Below, piece after piece: positions 1 through 6,730 of a stretch of DNA of 11,364 nt (the stretch's first letter is position 1; each line of letters starts with the position of its first letter). A model generated the notes under the pieces. It saw only the letters and a program-made list of their open reading frames with translations. It did no database searches and was not told the DNA's origin. Position numbers and translations under genes: made by a program. Origin of the DNA: Gammaproteobacteria bacterium (GTDB lineage: Bacteria; Pseudomonadota; Gammaproteobacteria; Coxiellales; Coxiellaceae). The DNA is taken from contig JAHZKQ010000043.1 of NCBI GenBank assembly GCA_022600315.1, positions 1-11,364 of the forward strand, read 5' to 3'.

Positions 1-56
1 CTACATTTAAAAAGCGTATCAGAAAGTCTTTGGGTGGAGATATAGCAGGGATTGAG
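1..56 (-). other. icmF: Possible remainder of icmF beyond the TGA stop
   Basis: Downstream of the icmF stop on the minus strand, two of the three frames stay open to the window edge. The same frame, read past the TGA, gives LNPCYISTQRLSDTLFKC. The +1 frame gives DSIPAISPPKDFLIRFLNV. The third frame closes after about a dozen codons. In IcmF/TssM proteins the conserved tryptophan of the LYL..(F/Y)....W segment (W724 here) is followed by a stretch with a proline about ten residues on and then a helix. Either continuation could match that. The stretch is too short to tell a frameshift, a nonsense mutation, recoding, or a truly short protein apart. Confidence 0.3.
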
Positions 57-2249
57 TCAGGTGGAAATTAAATTTAACCAATGCTTGGCATGAAAGTCTA
101 GGTACAAAGCACGAACGGCTTTAGTGAGTTGCGCTGCTTGGGTTTTATTTAGCAGTCGAATGGCTTTTTTACCCAGCACGGGGTTGCCTTTACTTAAGCG
201 TTCAGCTAAGCCAGGAATCAGTTGATTATAGATCTTAGAGAAATTCTGTGAGGCATAAAATGCTGGTATTTTCGCTGATTTCAAATCGATGCCGGCCATG
301 GGCTTGGCATTGACTAATATGCTAACTTGCTTGCCAAAGTAGTGGTCCATTAATGTAAGCAAGGCGATGTCGGGTAATGGTAATTGATTTAATTGTTGTT
401 GGGCTTTGCTAATGAGTAGGCGATTAGTCGGCCAAGTTGTTGGCAGAGCTAATAGTTGCTGTAAGTGTTGTGACAGCGCATAAATTAATTGTGGTTGTTG
501 TGGATATTGCCGCTGCCAATAGGATTTAAACCAGTCGGTGATTTGTGCTTTATTGTGGATTTCATTGGAGTTAATTGCCAGGTAAATTTTCAAGGCTTGA
601 TAGAGCAAGAGCTTATTGCCAGCCAGGTTTTGTTGGATAGTGTAAGTTAATATGTGTTGTAAATAAGGTTGAAAAGTTGTTCTTAGCCGTAATTGGTACA
701 TCTTTAAAGTGGTGTTATGTAAATGTTGTGCTTGACCAAGTCCCAGCCAATGATAACTTTTTTGAGTTGAGTCATGGCTGGCGCTAACGGTGTGATTCAG
801 ACGGTTTAGGCCAGTTAGCCAGGATAAATTAACATTGGTGGTGGGAGTAATGTTTTGGTTTGCGCCGAGTTGTTGTTGCATCGCTGACAAAGAGAGTAAG
901 TTATGCTGATAACTTTGATGCCACACCCAGGTCAATAAAATAATAGCGGTTAGTGCAATGGGGACGGCAAACAAACGCAGACGCTGCTGATAAACTGGCA
1001 AGCCTTGTCCGCTTGCGTGGTGGATTAATGATTTTTGAAATAACGTTTCAATAAAATAATTTTTTTTGCGAATGTCAGTTTTATCATAGTTGAGTTGTGA
1101 TTTTTGAGTCTGAAAGTTATGCTGCATATCTTCTGCCAAAAGATCAATGGGCTTATAGTCTTGTTGACTACTAGTAAAATACACGCCTTGCAATGCGTTG
1201 CTTTTATGCCAAGGCAATTGATGTAATAAATGTTCTAAGATGTTAGTGATTTTTTCCATTTGCAATGGAAATTCTTGGATGCGATTACGGCGATTAATGC
1301 TTTGCTCGTGATGTAAGCGCCAAATTAAACGTTGGTTAAGTTGCTGGATAAATTTATTGAGTTGTTTTTGAATTGATGCTTGGTTACAGGCTTTATCAGC
1401 ATGAAATTCTATGCCAAATCCTTGTTGCCGTTCAGCTTCGGTAAGATTAGAAAAATATTCATCAAAGCCTTTAATGCGATCGGCTTGGGTAATAATTAAG
1501 GTAATCGGTAGTTTACCAGGATGGTCACGTAGCAATTCTAGATATTGACTGAATTGCGCAAGGGTTTGTTGATAGCGTTCGCTGTTAACCTGACTTAACG
1601 TTGGAAAATCAATGACCAATAAAATTCCGTCTAATGCGCGATGGTGATGGTAGCGCTTAATGAGCTTCATCAAACTAAACCAGAATTGCAGCTTGCTATT
1701 GTCTTGGCTGTGGTTGATGGTTAGCTCGCCGGAGGTATCAATAAATAACGCTTGCGAATTTACCCAGTAATCAATTAACTGAGTGGGTTTAATGCTATCG
1801 TTATTGGCTGTTGTTTGGGTTTGGGCGTGTTGTAAATTCGCATGGTTTAACAGCTGAGTTTTACCAGCTGACTTTGGGCCTAGCACTAATATCCATGGAT
1901 ATTTAGCCTTACAAAGATTTTGTGAGTGCCGTTTGCTAAGAAAAACTTTAAGATCTTGAAAATGCTCTGTTAAGGCTTTTGTTTGGCATTTTAGCTGAAT
2001 ATTAGTGGTGGCCAATTTAACTGCTAATGGTGGATTAAAAAATCGGCGTAATAAATAAAATAAAGCTAAAGCACACCAAGCAATGATAATTAATAAGCTA
2101 GCAATCATCTGCGACAGTGGGCCGCTAAAGAGATGTTTACCAGCAAACGCGAGGTAAGGTCCTATACCCCAAATGATGGTGAGCAGCGCGATGCTGAGGA
2201 TAATTAATTTCAGTAAAGGTGAACGCAACATAGCGCTTTGCAACCTCAA
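57..2249 (-). CDS. icmF: IcmF, Dot/Icm type IVB secretion inner-membrane protein, apparently short at its C-terminus
   Basis: IcmF belongs to the IcmF/TssM family. With IcmH (DotU) it stabilises the Dot/Icm type IVB secretion complex in the inner membrane. Two membrane segments lie at about residues 12-35 and 46-68. A GTPase-like domain follows, with a P-loop GPKSAGKT (124-131), DTSG (171-174) and TQAD (254-257). The family motif GVYFTS is at 355-360, and a third membrane segment at about 426-444 precedes the periplasmic IcmF-related region. The frame stops (TGA) at 730 residues, whereas Legionella IcmF is about 970, so the C-terminal domain is missing from this frame. The first possible start is TTG at 2247-2249, overlapping the icmH stop by 4 bases with no Shine-Dalgarno sequence in front. 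ATG at 2229-2231 (residue 7) has GAGG about 12 bases upstream and is an equally plausible start. The family call is firm. Type IVB rather than type VI is inferred from the isolated icmH-icmF pair. Confidence 0.88.
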   Translation of the reverse strand: MRLQSAMLRSPLLKLIILSIALLTIIWGIGPYLAFAGKHLFSGPLSQMIASLLIIIAWCALALFYLLRRFFNPPLAVKLATTNIQLKCQTKALTEHFQDLKVFLSKRHSQNLCKAKYPWILVLGPKSAGKTQLLNHANLQHAQTQTTANNDSIKPTQLIDYWVNSQALFIDTSGELTINHSQDNSKLQFWFSLMKLIKRYHHHRALDGILLVIDFPTLSQVNSERYQQTLAQFSQYLELLRDHPGKLPITLIITQADRIKGFDEYFSNLTEAERQQGFGIEFHADKACNQASIQKQLNKFIQQLNQRLIWRLHHEQSINRRNRIQEFPLQMEKITNILEHLLHQLPWHKSNALQGVYFTSSQQDYKPIDLLAEDMQHNFQTQKSQLNYDKTDIRKKNYFIETLFQKSLIHHASGQGLPVYQQRLRLFAVPIALTAIILLTWVWHQSYQHNLLSLSAMQQQLGANQNITPTTNVNLSWLTGLNRLNHTVSASHDSTQKSYHWLGLGQAQHLHNTTLKMYQLRLRTTFQPYLQHILTYTIQQNLAGNKLLLYQALKIYLAINSNEIHNKAQITDWFKSYWQRQYPQQPQLIYALSQHLQQLLALPTTWPTNRLLISKAQQQLNQLPLPDIALLTLMDHYFGKQVSILVNAKPMAGIDLKSAKIPAFYASQNFSKIYNQLIPGLAERLSKGNPVLGKKAIRLLNKTQAAQLTKAVRALYLDFHAKHWLNLIST

Positions 2250-3076
2250 GGATTATTCGCATGTCCGATTTGAACGATGGCTTGTTTTATGGGAGTGCTG
2301 AGTTTATCTAATTTTTTATAATAGGGCAAAAATATTAATACCAAGACCGAACAAGTCGCGATTGTTGTCAGCCATATAGGTGGTAACCAGTGGAATTTTC
2401 TGCGCTTGCGGTTTGCTGAACTAGGTGTGACAAGTAGGCGTCTAGAGATTTCTCCCCGCTGTCTACGAATAAGATCATAAAGGTTATCAATAAATAATGC
2501 TAACTCGTGCAAGTTGTCATGTTGTCGATACTTGCCTTGGAAACCTAAACTTAAGCATAAGTATCCCAATTCAAGCAGATCAATATATAAAGCAGGGTCT
2601 TCGGCACTGCGCTCTAGAATAATAAAGAATCGTTCACCACCCCAAGATTCACGCTGAAAACTATTAAGTAAGCTAAAATTTTCCCATTCTGCAGGTTTAT
2701 CCCAATGTGTATTTAAGAGGATTTCATCAATTAGTGCGCAGAGTAAGTAGCGTGCGCCAAGAATGGTTTGCGAACGATACCCCAGAGCAATAGTCTTGTT
2801 CTCTAGGATTTTAATTTCATAGCAAAGTGACTCGTATAATTTTTTAAAGTCAGGTGCTTGAGTATCTTCATTTAATTGGCCGGCCAAAGTTAATAAGGGT
2901 GCCGCGATAGCGACCAGTGGGTTTAATGCCAGTTTTGCATTAAATACTTTGGATTGGCTGTGGGTTTGGGTCCCAGAAAGTGGTGCGCGCACCAGGCTTG
3001 ATGACGGCAAGCCGGTAATTGATTGCGCCTGAGCTATGCCGCTTGGAGATAAAGTTTCTTCCAGATTTTTATTCAT
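2246..3076 (-). CDS. icmH: IcmH/DotU, Dot/Icm secretion inner-membrane protein
   Basis: IcmH (DotU) is the inner-membrane partner of IcmF in the type IVB system and is homologous to TssL of type VI systems. Its 276 residues fit the short DotU form (Legionella about 260) without the OmpA-like domain found on many TssL proteins. Visible family signatures are NPLVAIAAPLLTLAGQL (52-68), ALIDEI (114-119), WGGERFF (145-151) and LLELGYLCLSLGFQGKYR (167-184). One C-terminal membrane segment lies at about 233-252, after a basic stretch RKRRK (223-227), which matches a tail-anchored protein with a cytoplasmic body. The first 45 residues are Ser/Gln-rich and look disordered. The ATG start has AAGG nine bases upstream and GGAG closer. 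It lies 49 bases after purD, and its stop overlaps the icmF frame by 4 bases, suggesting translational coupling. Confidence 0.93.
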   Translation of the reverse strand: MNKNLEETLSPSGIAQAQSITGLPSSSLVRAPLSGTQTHSQSKVFNAKLALNPLVAIAAPLLTLAGQLNEDTQAPDFKKLYESLCYEIKILENKTIALGYRSQTILGARYLLCALIDEILLNTHWDKPAEWENFSLLNSFQRESWGGERFFIILERSAEDPALYIDLLELGYLCLSLGFQGKYRQHDNLHELALFIDNLYDLIRRQRGEISRRLLVTPSSANRKRRKFHWLPPIWLTTIATCSVLVLIFLPYYKKLDKLSTPIKQAIVQIGHANNP

Positions 3077-3101
3077 GGCTCCATGCCTTGGTGATGTTCA
3101 G

Positions 3102-3121
3102 GTTCCTTGATATAGAGGAAC
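3102..3121. repeat. Inverted repeat in the purD-icmH gap
   Basis: GTTCCT and AGGAAC form a perfect 6-bp stem around an 8-base loop, in the 49-base gap between purD and icmH. On the minus strand, the direction of both genes, no T-run follows it, so it is not a standard intrinsic terminator. It could be an RNA processing or stability hairpin separating the purine genes from the secretion genes, or it could be chance. Confidence 0.35.
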
Positions 3122-3125
3122 AATT

Positions 3126-4409
3126 TTAAGTTTTGATATCATCCAGTGCTTTATCGGCGATATCATGACGGTAAAAACAATCCGGCCAGTTGATCTTGTT
3201 AACGCCAAGATAGGCGAGTTGTTTGGCGGTTTTAATTGAATCGCCAAGCGCGGTAACACCAAGTACACGACCGCCGTTGGTGATAATGTGATTTGCTTGC
3301 CAGGCCGTACCAGCGTGAAATACTTTTGTGTTCGACTGCACATTATCTAGTCCGGTGATTATATCATTTTTTCGGTACCGTTGTGGATAGCCACCGGCAG
3401 CCATGACCACAGTTACTGCGGCTTCAGGTGTCCAATGTGCTTTGATTTCATTAAGCTGCCCATCAATAGCTGCTAAACATAATTCAACCAGGTCGGTTTG
3501 CAAGCGCATTAGAATGGCTTGAGCTTCCGGATCGCCAAGTCGACAGTTGTATTCGAGTAATTTAGCTTGTCCGTTGGCAGCAATCATTAGTCCAGCATAT
3601 AAAAACCCACGATAAGTAATTCCTTTTTTTGCTAAGCCTTCTATAGTTGGTTTAATAATCGCTTGCATAATGTGTTGTTCTAATTTGGTGGTTAATAAGG
3701 GTGCCGGTGAATACGCGCCCATGCCACCAGTGTTGGGTCCCAAATCATTATCGTCACGGCGTTTATGATCTTGAGAACTTGCCAGTGGTAAAATATGCTG
3801 ACCATCAACCATTACGATATAGCTTAACTCTTGGCCAGCTAAAAATTCTTCGATAATAATTTTACGCCCAGCATCACCAAAGCTTGTAGCCGATAACATA
3901 TCTTGCACGGTTTTTTCTGCGGTTTTTTTGTCATTAGCGATAATCACGCCTTTGCCAGCGGCTAAACCGTCAGCTTTAATCACCATGGGATAAGTTTGGT
4001 TTTGTAAATAAGCTAAGGCAGGTTTAAGCTCGGTAAACGTTTGGTACTTGGCAGTTGGAATATTATGCTCACGCAAGAAGTCTTTGCAAAAAATCTTTGA
4101 AGTTTCTAACTGTGCGGCTTGTTGATTGGGACCAAAGCAGGGGAGATTTAATGCCTCAAAGCGATCGACAATGCCAGCGGCTAATGGTTGTTCGGGGCCC
4201 ACAATGGTTAAATTAATGTGATGGGTTTTAGCAAATTTGCTAAGCGCATCGATATCGGTGGCAGCAATAGCAACATTTTGAGTGTTTTTTTCTAGTGCGC
4301 TACCCGCATTGCCAGGCGCTACATAAATCTGTTCGACTAATGGTGATTGTGCGACCTTCCATGCTATGGCATGTTCACGTCCGCCGCCGCCAATAATTAA
4401 GACTTTCAT
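3126..4409 (-). CDS. purD: Phosphoribosylamine-glycine ligase (GAR synthetase)
   Basis: PurD joins glycine to 5-phosphoribosylamine using ATP to form GAR, the second step of purine synthesis, in the cytosol. At 427 residues it is full length. The N-terminal domain begins with GGGGREHA (7-14) and contains APGNAG (31-36). The ATP-grasp domain has KADGLAAGKGV (145-155), the substrate loop starting QDHKRRDD (213-220) and ending NTGGMGAYSP (226-235), and the metal-binding EYNCRLGDPEAQ (286-297). That last motif usually reads EYN.RFGDPE.Q, so Leu replaces Phe here while the metal-binding Glu, Asn and Asp remain. The C-terminal domain has VFHAGTA and TNGGRVLGVTALG. The start ATG has GAGG four bases upstream and lies 13 bases after the purH stop, so the two genes are almost certainly cotranscribed. 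The fis-purH-purD order is also found in Pseudomonas. Confidence 0.97.
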   Translation of the reverse strand: MKVLIIGGGGREHAIAWKVAQSPLVEQIYVAPGNAGSALEKNTQNVAIAATDIDALSKFAKTHHINLTIVGPEQPLAAGIVDRFEALNLPCFGPNQQAAQLETSKIFCKDFLREHNIPTAKYQTFTELKPALAYLQNQTYPMVIKADGLAAGKGVIIANDKKTAEKTVQDMLSATSFGDAGRKIIIEEFLAGQELSYIVMVDGQHILPLASSQDHKRRDDNDLGPNTGGMGAYSPAPLLTTKLEQHIMQAIIKPTIEGLAKKGITYRGFLYAGLMIAANGQAKLLEYNCRLGDPEAQAILMRLQTDLVELCLAAIDGQLNEIKAHWTPEAAVTVVMAAGGYPQRYRKNDIITGLDNVQSNTKVFHAGTAWQANHIITNGGRVLGVTALGDSIKTAKQLAYLGVNKINWPDCFYRHDIADKALDDIKT

Positions 4410-4422
4410 TATCCCTCATCAC

Positions 4423-6006
4423 TTAATGTTTAAAGTGCCGCATGCCGGTAAGTACCATAGCAATATTAGCTTTATTTGCTGCTTTAATAATTTCTGTGTC
4501 GCGTTTTGAGCCGCCGGGTTGAATGATGGCGGTGATTCCTGCATTAGCGGCAATATCAATGCTATCGGCAAATGGAAAAAACGCATCTGATGCCATTACC
4601 GCCCCTGCCAAAGGTAAATTGGCTTCTTGGGCTTTTAAGATCGCGATGCGCGCGCTAAATACTCGACTGGTTTGGCCGCTACCGATGCCGATGGTGGCGC
4701 AATTTTTGGCGTAAACAATGGCATTGGATTTTGCAAATGCGACTACGTGCCAAGCAAATAATAAATCATCAAGTTCTTCGGGGCTGGCTTGACGGTTGGT
4801 AACACATTTTACGTCTTGCAGAGTAATTCTTTCTAAGTCTTGATCCTGAATTAATAAACCACCAGAAATTGAGCGCATGCCTAAATTGGGTTTATTATTA
4901 CGGTTAATGCTACAAGTCAGTACTCGCATATTGGGTTTGTTAGCACATACGGCTAAGGCATTAACATGTACCTGTGGAGTCATAATCACTTCGACAAACT
5001 GTTGTTGGCAAATAGCTTTAGCGGTGGGTTCATCTAAGGGGCGATTTAGTGCCACGATGCCACCAAAGGCAGATTGGGGGTCGGTAGCGTAAGCACGTTG
5101 ATAAGCTTCAACTAAACTTTCTGCTTGTGCGGCGCCGCAAGGGGTGGCGTGTTTGACGATAACGCAAGCGGGTTGATCCGCAAGATTCTGCACGCATTCA
5201 AAAGCGGCATCGGCATCGAGTAAATTATTATAAGAAAGGGGTTTACCTTGTAATTGTTCAGCGGCTGCTAAGGTGCCAGGCTGAGTTAAGGTTTGATTGT
5301 AAAAAGCTGCGCGTTGGTGCGGATTCTCGCCGTAGCGAAGATCGGTGATTTTGTCAAAGTTTGGTGTGAGCATGGCCGGAAAATCATTGTTCTTAGTTGG
5401 TTTGGCTTTGCTGTGGTTTAGTTTTGCCAAGTAATGCGCAATCGCTCGGTCATAGTCAGCCGTATGTGCAAAGGCTTTACGAGCTAAACGCCAGCGAGTT
5501 TCTAGGTGAGTGTTATTGTTAGCGCGAATCTCTTCGATGATGGGTGCGTAATCGGCAATATCAACCAGTACGCTAACGCGCTCGGCATTTTTAGCGGCGG
5601 CACGTAACATGGTTGGTCCGCCAATATCAATGTATTCGATGGCTTCTGCTAGAGTGCAATCAGTTCTAGCGGTGGCTTGTTGGAATGGATAAAGATTAAT
5701 AACGACAAGATCAATTAACGGAATATTGTGAGTGGTTAAATCGGTTTGGTCATCGTTTGCTTGGGCGAGCAAGCCCCCATAAATTTTTGGGTGGAGAGTT
5801 TTCACCCGTCCACCCAAAATTTCTGGAAAACCGGTATAGTCGGCAACTAAAGTTGCTTTAATACCGGCCTTCGCTAATAGCTTCACGGTGCCACTGGTGG
5901 CAACAATCTCAAAATTAAGTTCCGTGAGCTGGGTTGCAAATTCGACCAGACCCGTCTTATCAGAGACGCTAATTAGCGCTCGTCTATTCATTGGCTGGGT
6001 TGGCAT
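4423..6006 (-). CDS. purH: Bifunctional AICAR transformylase / IMP cyclohydrolase
   Basis: PurH carries out the last two steps of IMP synthesis: formylation of AICAR with 10-formyl-tetrahydrofolate, then ring closure to IMP. At 527 residues it is full length. The N-terminal IMP cyclohydrolase (MGS-like) domain shows SVSDKTGL (13-20), EILGGRVKTLHPKIYGG (62-78) and YIDIGGPTMLRAAAKN (125-140). The AICAR transformylase domain shows LRYGENPHQRAAFY (223-236), the catalytic Lys-His pair in VKHATPCG (284-291), SAFGGIVALNR (312-322), KSNAIV (426-431) and the C-terminal RHFKH. Two usually strict spots differ: KHATPCG where KHANPCG is common, and GSGQTSR (442-448) where GAGQMSR is usual. The start ATG has AAGG six bases upstream. 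An in-frame ATG at residue 6 is an alternative. It sits 18 bases after fis. Confidence 0.97.
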   Translation of the reverse strand: MPTQPMNRRALISVSDKTGLVEFATQLTELNFEIVATSGTVKLLAKAGIKATLVADYTGFPEILGGRVKTLHPKIYGGLLAQANDDQTDLTTHNIPLIDLVVINLYPFQQATARTDCTLAEAIEYIDIGGPTMLRAAAKNAERVSVLVDIADYAPIIEEIRANNNTHLETRWRLARKAFAHTADYDRAIAHYLAKLNHSKAKPTKNNDFPAMLTPNFDKITDLRYGENPHQRAAFYNQTLTQPGTLAAAEQLQGKPLSYNNLLDADAAFECVQNLADQPACVIVKHATPCGAAQAESLVEAYQRAYATDPQSAFGGIVALNRPLDEPTAKAICQQQFVEVIMTPQVHVNALAVCANKPNMRVLTCSINRNNKPNLGMRSISGGLLIQDQDLERITLQDVKCVTNRQASPEELDDLLFAWHVVAFAKSNAIVYAKNCATIGIGSGQTSRVFSARIAILKAQEANLPLAGAVMASDAFFPFADSIDIAANAGITAIIQPGGSKRDTEIIKAANKANIAMVLTGMRHFKH

Positions 6007-6024
6007 TGCAAACCTTAATTAAGC

Positions 6025-6327
6025 TTAAAGTAGGCCGTAAATAGCCATCTTTTTTCTTAACGTGCCACGACTAATTCCAAGAATAATAGCTGCTTTACTT
6101 TGGTTGCCCTTAGTGAGTTGTAATACCATTTCAATTAATGGTTTTTCAACTTCCGCCAACACCATACTGTAAAGATTAGCTGGTGTTTGACCACCTAGCC
6201 GATCAAAGTAATCTTTTAAAGATTGGCGTACATTAGCGCCAAGGTGTTGCGAGTCACTGGCAACAACAGACATTTCTGGTTTCATAGTAACGACTTCGTT
6301 TTCCATTAGTGGTGCAATTCCTTTCAA
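6025..6327 (-). CDS. fis: Fis family nucleoid-associated DNA-binding protein, TTG start
   Basis: Fis is a small homodimeric protein that bends DNA and controls growth-phase genes, rRNA promoters and site-specific recombination. In Legionella, Fis proteins also repress many effector genes. The C-terminal half matches the family closely: LAEVEKPLIEMVLQLTKGNQ leads into the helix-turn-helix at about 75-95, which ends RGTLRKKM. The N-terminal half is variable, as usual. The TTG at 6325-6327 is chosen as start because AAGGAGG lies seven bases before it, giving 100 residues (E. coli Fis has 98). The ATG at 6304-6306 would give 93 residues but has only a weak, distant AAGGA. Unlike the dusB-fis arrangement of enteric bacteria, no dusB is present. 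fis has its own promoter and leader, and purH and purD follow it. Confidence 0.95.
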   Translation of the reverse strand: MKGIAPLMENEVVTMKPEMSVVASDSQHLGANVRQSLKDYFDRLGGQTPANLYSMVLAEVEKPLIEMVLQLTKGNQSKAAIILGISRGTLRKKMAIYGLL

Positions 6328-6334
6328 CGTGCTT

Positions 6335-6341
6335 CCTCCTT
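6335..6341 (-). promoter_or_regulatory. Ribosome binding site of fis
   Basis: AAGGAGG on the minus strand, a perfect match to the anti-Shine-Dalgarno sequence, is spaced seven bases from the TTG codon. It is the main argument for the TTG start. It is stronger than the sites of most genes in this window. Confidence 0.85.
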
Positions 6342-6349
6342 CCTGAGTT

Positions 6350-6377
6350 AAAAAATCGATGAACGGCCGAGCCGTTC
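6350..6377 (-). terminator. Hairpin plus U-run in the fis leader (attenuator-like)
   Basis: On the minus strand GAACGGC, loop TCG and GCCGTTC form a perfect GC-rich 7-bp hairpin (6361-6377). After five bases (ATCGA) comes a run of six T (6355-6350), and then the fis ribosome binding site. This resembles an intrinsic terminator inside the leader. The five-base gap before the T-run is longer than usual, so termination may be weak or the hairpin may act in some other way. No leader peptide or known riboswitch fold was recognised. Confidence 0.4.
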
Positions 6378-6388
6378 GTTCTTCTTCC

Positions 6389-6405
6389 GACTAAAATAGT
6401 TAGTC
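6389..6405. repeat. Upstream inverted repeat in the fis leader
   Basis: GACTAA and TTAGTC form a perfect 6-bp stem around a 5-base loop. It lies inside the predicted fis transcript, 11 bases upstream of the GC-rich hairpin. It contains the dyad ACTA-AAA-TAGT, related to two other palindromes near the fis promoter. Confidence 0.4.
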
Positions 6406-6427
6406 CACCCTGTACCGCGTTTAGACA

Positions 6428-6437
6428 ACTATATAGT
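6428..6437. promoter_or_regulatory. Palindrome ACTATATAGT at the predicted fis transcription start
   Basis: This perfect 10-base palindrome lies immediately downstream of the -10 box, at about +2 to +11 of the predicted transcript. That is a typical place for a repressor operator. No regulator can be named from the sequence. Confidence 0.3.
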
Positions 6438-6445
6438 GGTTGGTC

Positions 6446-6473
6446 ATTATAGCACTAGTGATTTGCTGCACAA
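6446..6473 (-). promoter_or_regulatory. Sigma70-type promoter of fis (and probably purH, purD and onward)
   Basis: On the minus strand the -35 box TTGTGC (6473-6468) is followed after 16 bases by a perfect -10 box TATAAT (6451-6446). Transcription would start near 6439, giving a leader of about 110 bases. The spacer contains the palindrome CACTAGTG (6453-6460). It is the best promoter seen on this strand upstream of the five leftward genes. Confidence 0.65.
6453..6460. promoter_or_regulatory. Palindrome CACTAGTG between the -10 and -35 boxes of fis
   Basis: This perfect 8-base palindrome lies in the promoter spacer. Its core ACTAGT is related to ACTATATAGT at 6428-6437. It is a candidate regulator half of a paired operator, but short enough to be chance. 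Confidence 0.25.
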
Positions 6474-6597
6474 GAGGCTATTGCGACAAATTTATAAAAA
6501 CTTTTGTACAAAAACCTTAAGGAAATATTTATTTCTGCGCAACTATCTATGTAAATACAAGCAGTTTTATCGGTTGAGTTAAAGTGATCTGCGAAAA

Positions 6598-6626
6598 TTG
6601 TTAATTTTCTGTGGGTTGCGTATAGT
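6598..6626 (+). promoter_or_regulatory. Sigma70-type promoter of the channel gene
   Basis: TTGTTA (6598-6603) and TATAGT (6621-6626) are separated by 17 bases, the ideal spacing, with four and five matches to the consensus boxes. A start near 6633 would give a leader of about 98 bases before the ATG at 6731. The rest of the 403-base gap 6328-6730 holds only the fis promoter and leader elements; no further gene is visible in it. Confidence 0.55.
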
Positions 6627-6730
6627 ATTAAAAAGTAGCGGTTATTTTGGTGAATTGTGCATACATTAAGCTTAGATTTTAGGCATATGGTGTACGTAGT
6701 GCTCATATAACAATACCGAGGAGAGGTTTT

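Noticed and set aside
57..3076. Part of a type VI secretion cluster (TssL-TssM)
   Set aside because: The IcmH protein lacks an OmpA-like domain, and no other type VI gene (tssB, tssC, hcp, clpV, tssK) is nearby; the next genes are purine biosynthesis. The isolated pair fits a Dot/Icm system better, though the families are homologous.
4523..5092. Plus-strand open frames inside purH
   Set aside because: They lie wholly antisense to a full-length conserved enzyme and encode no recognisable protein.
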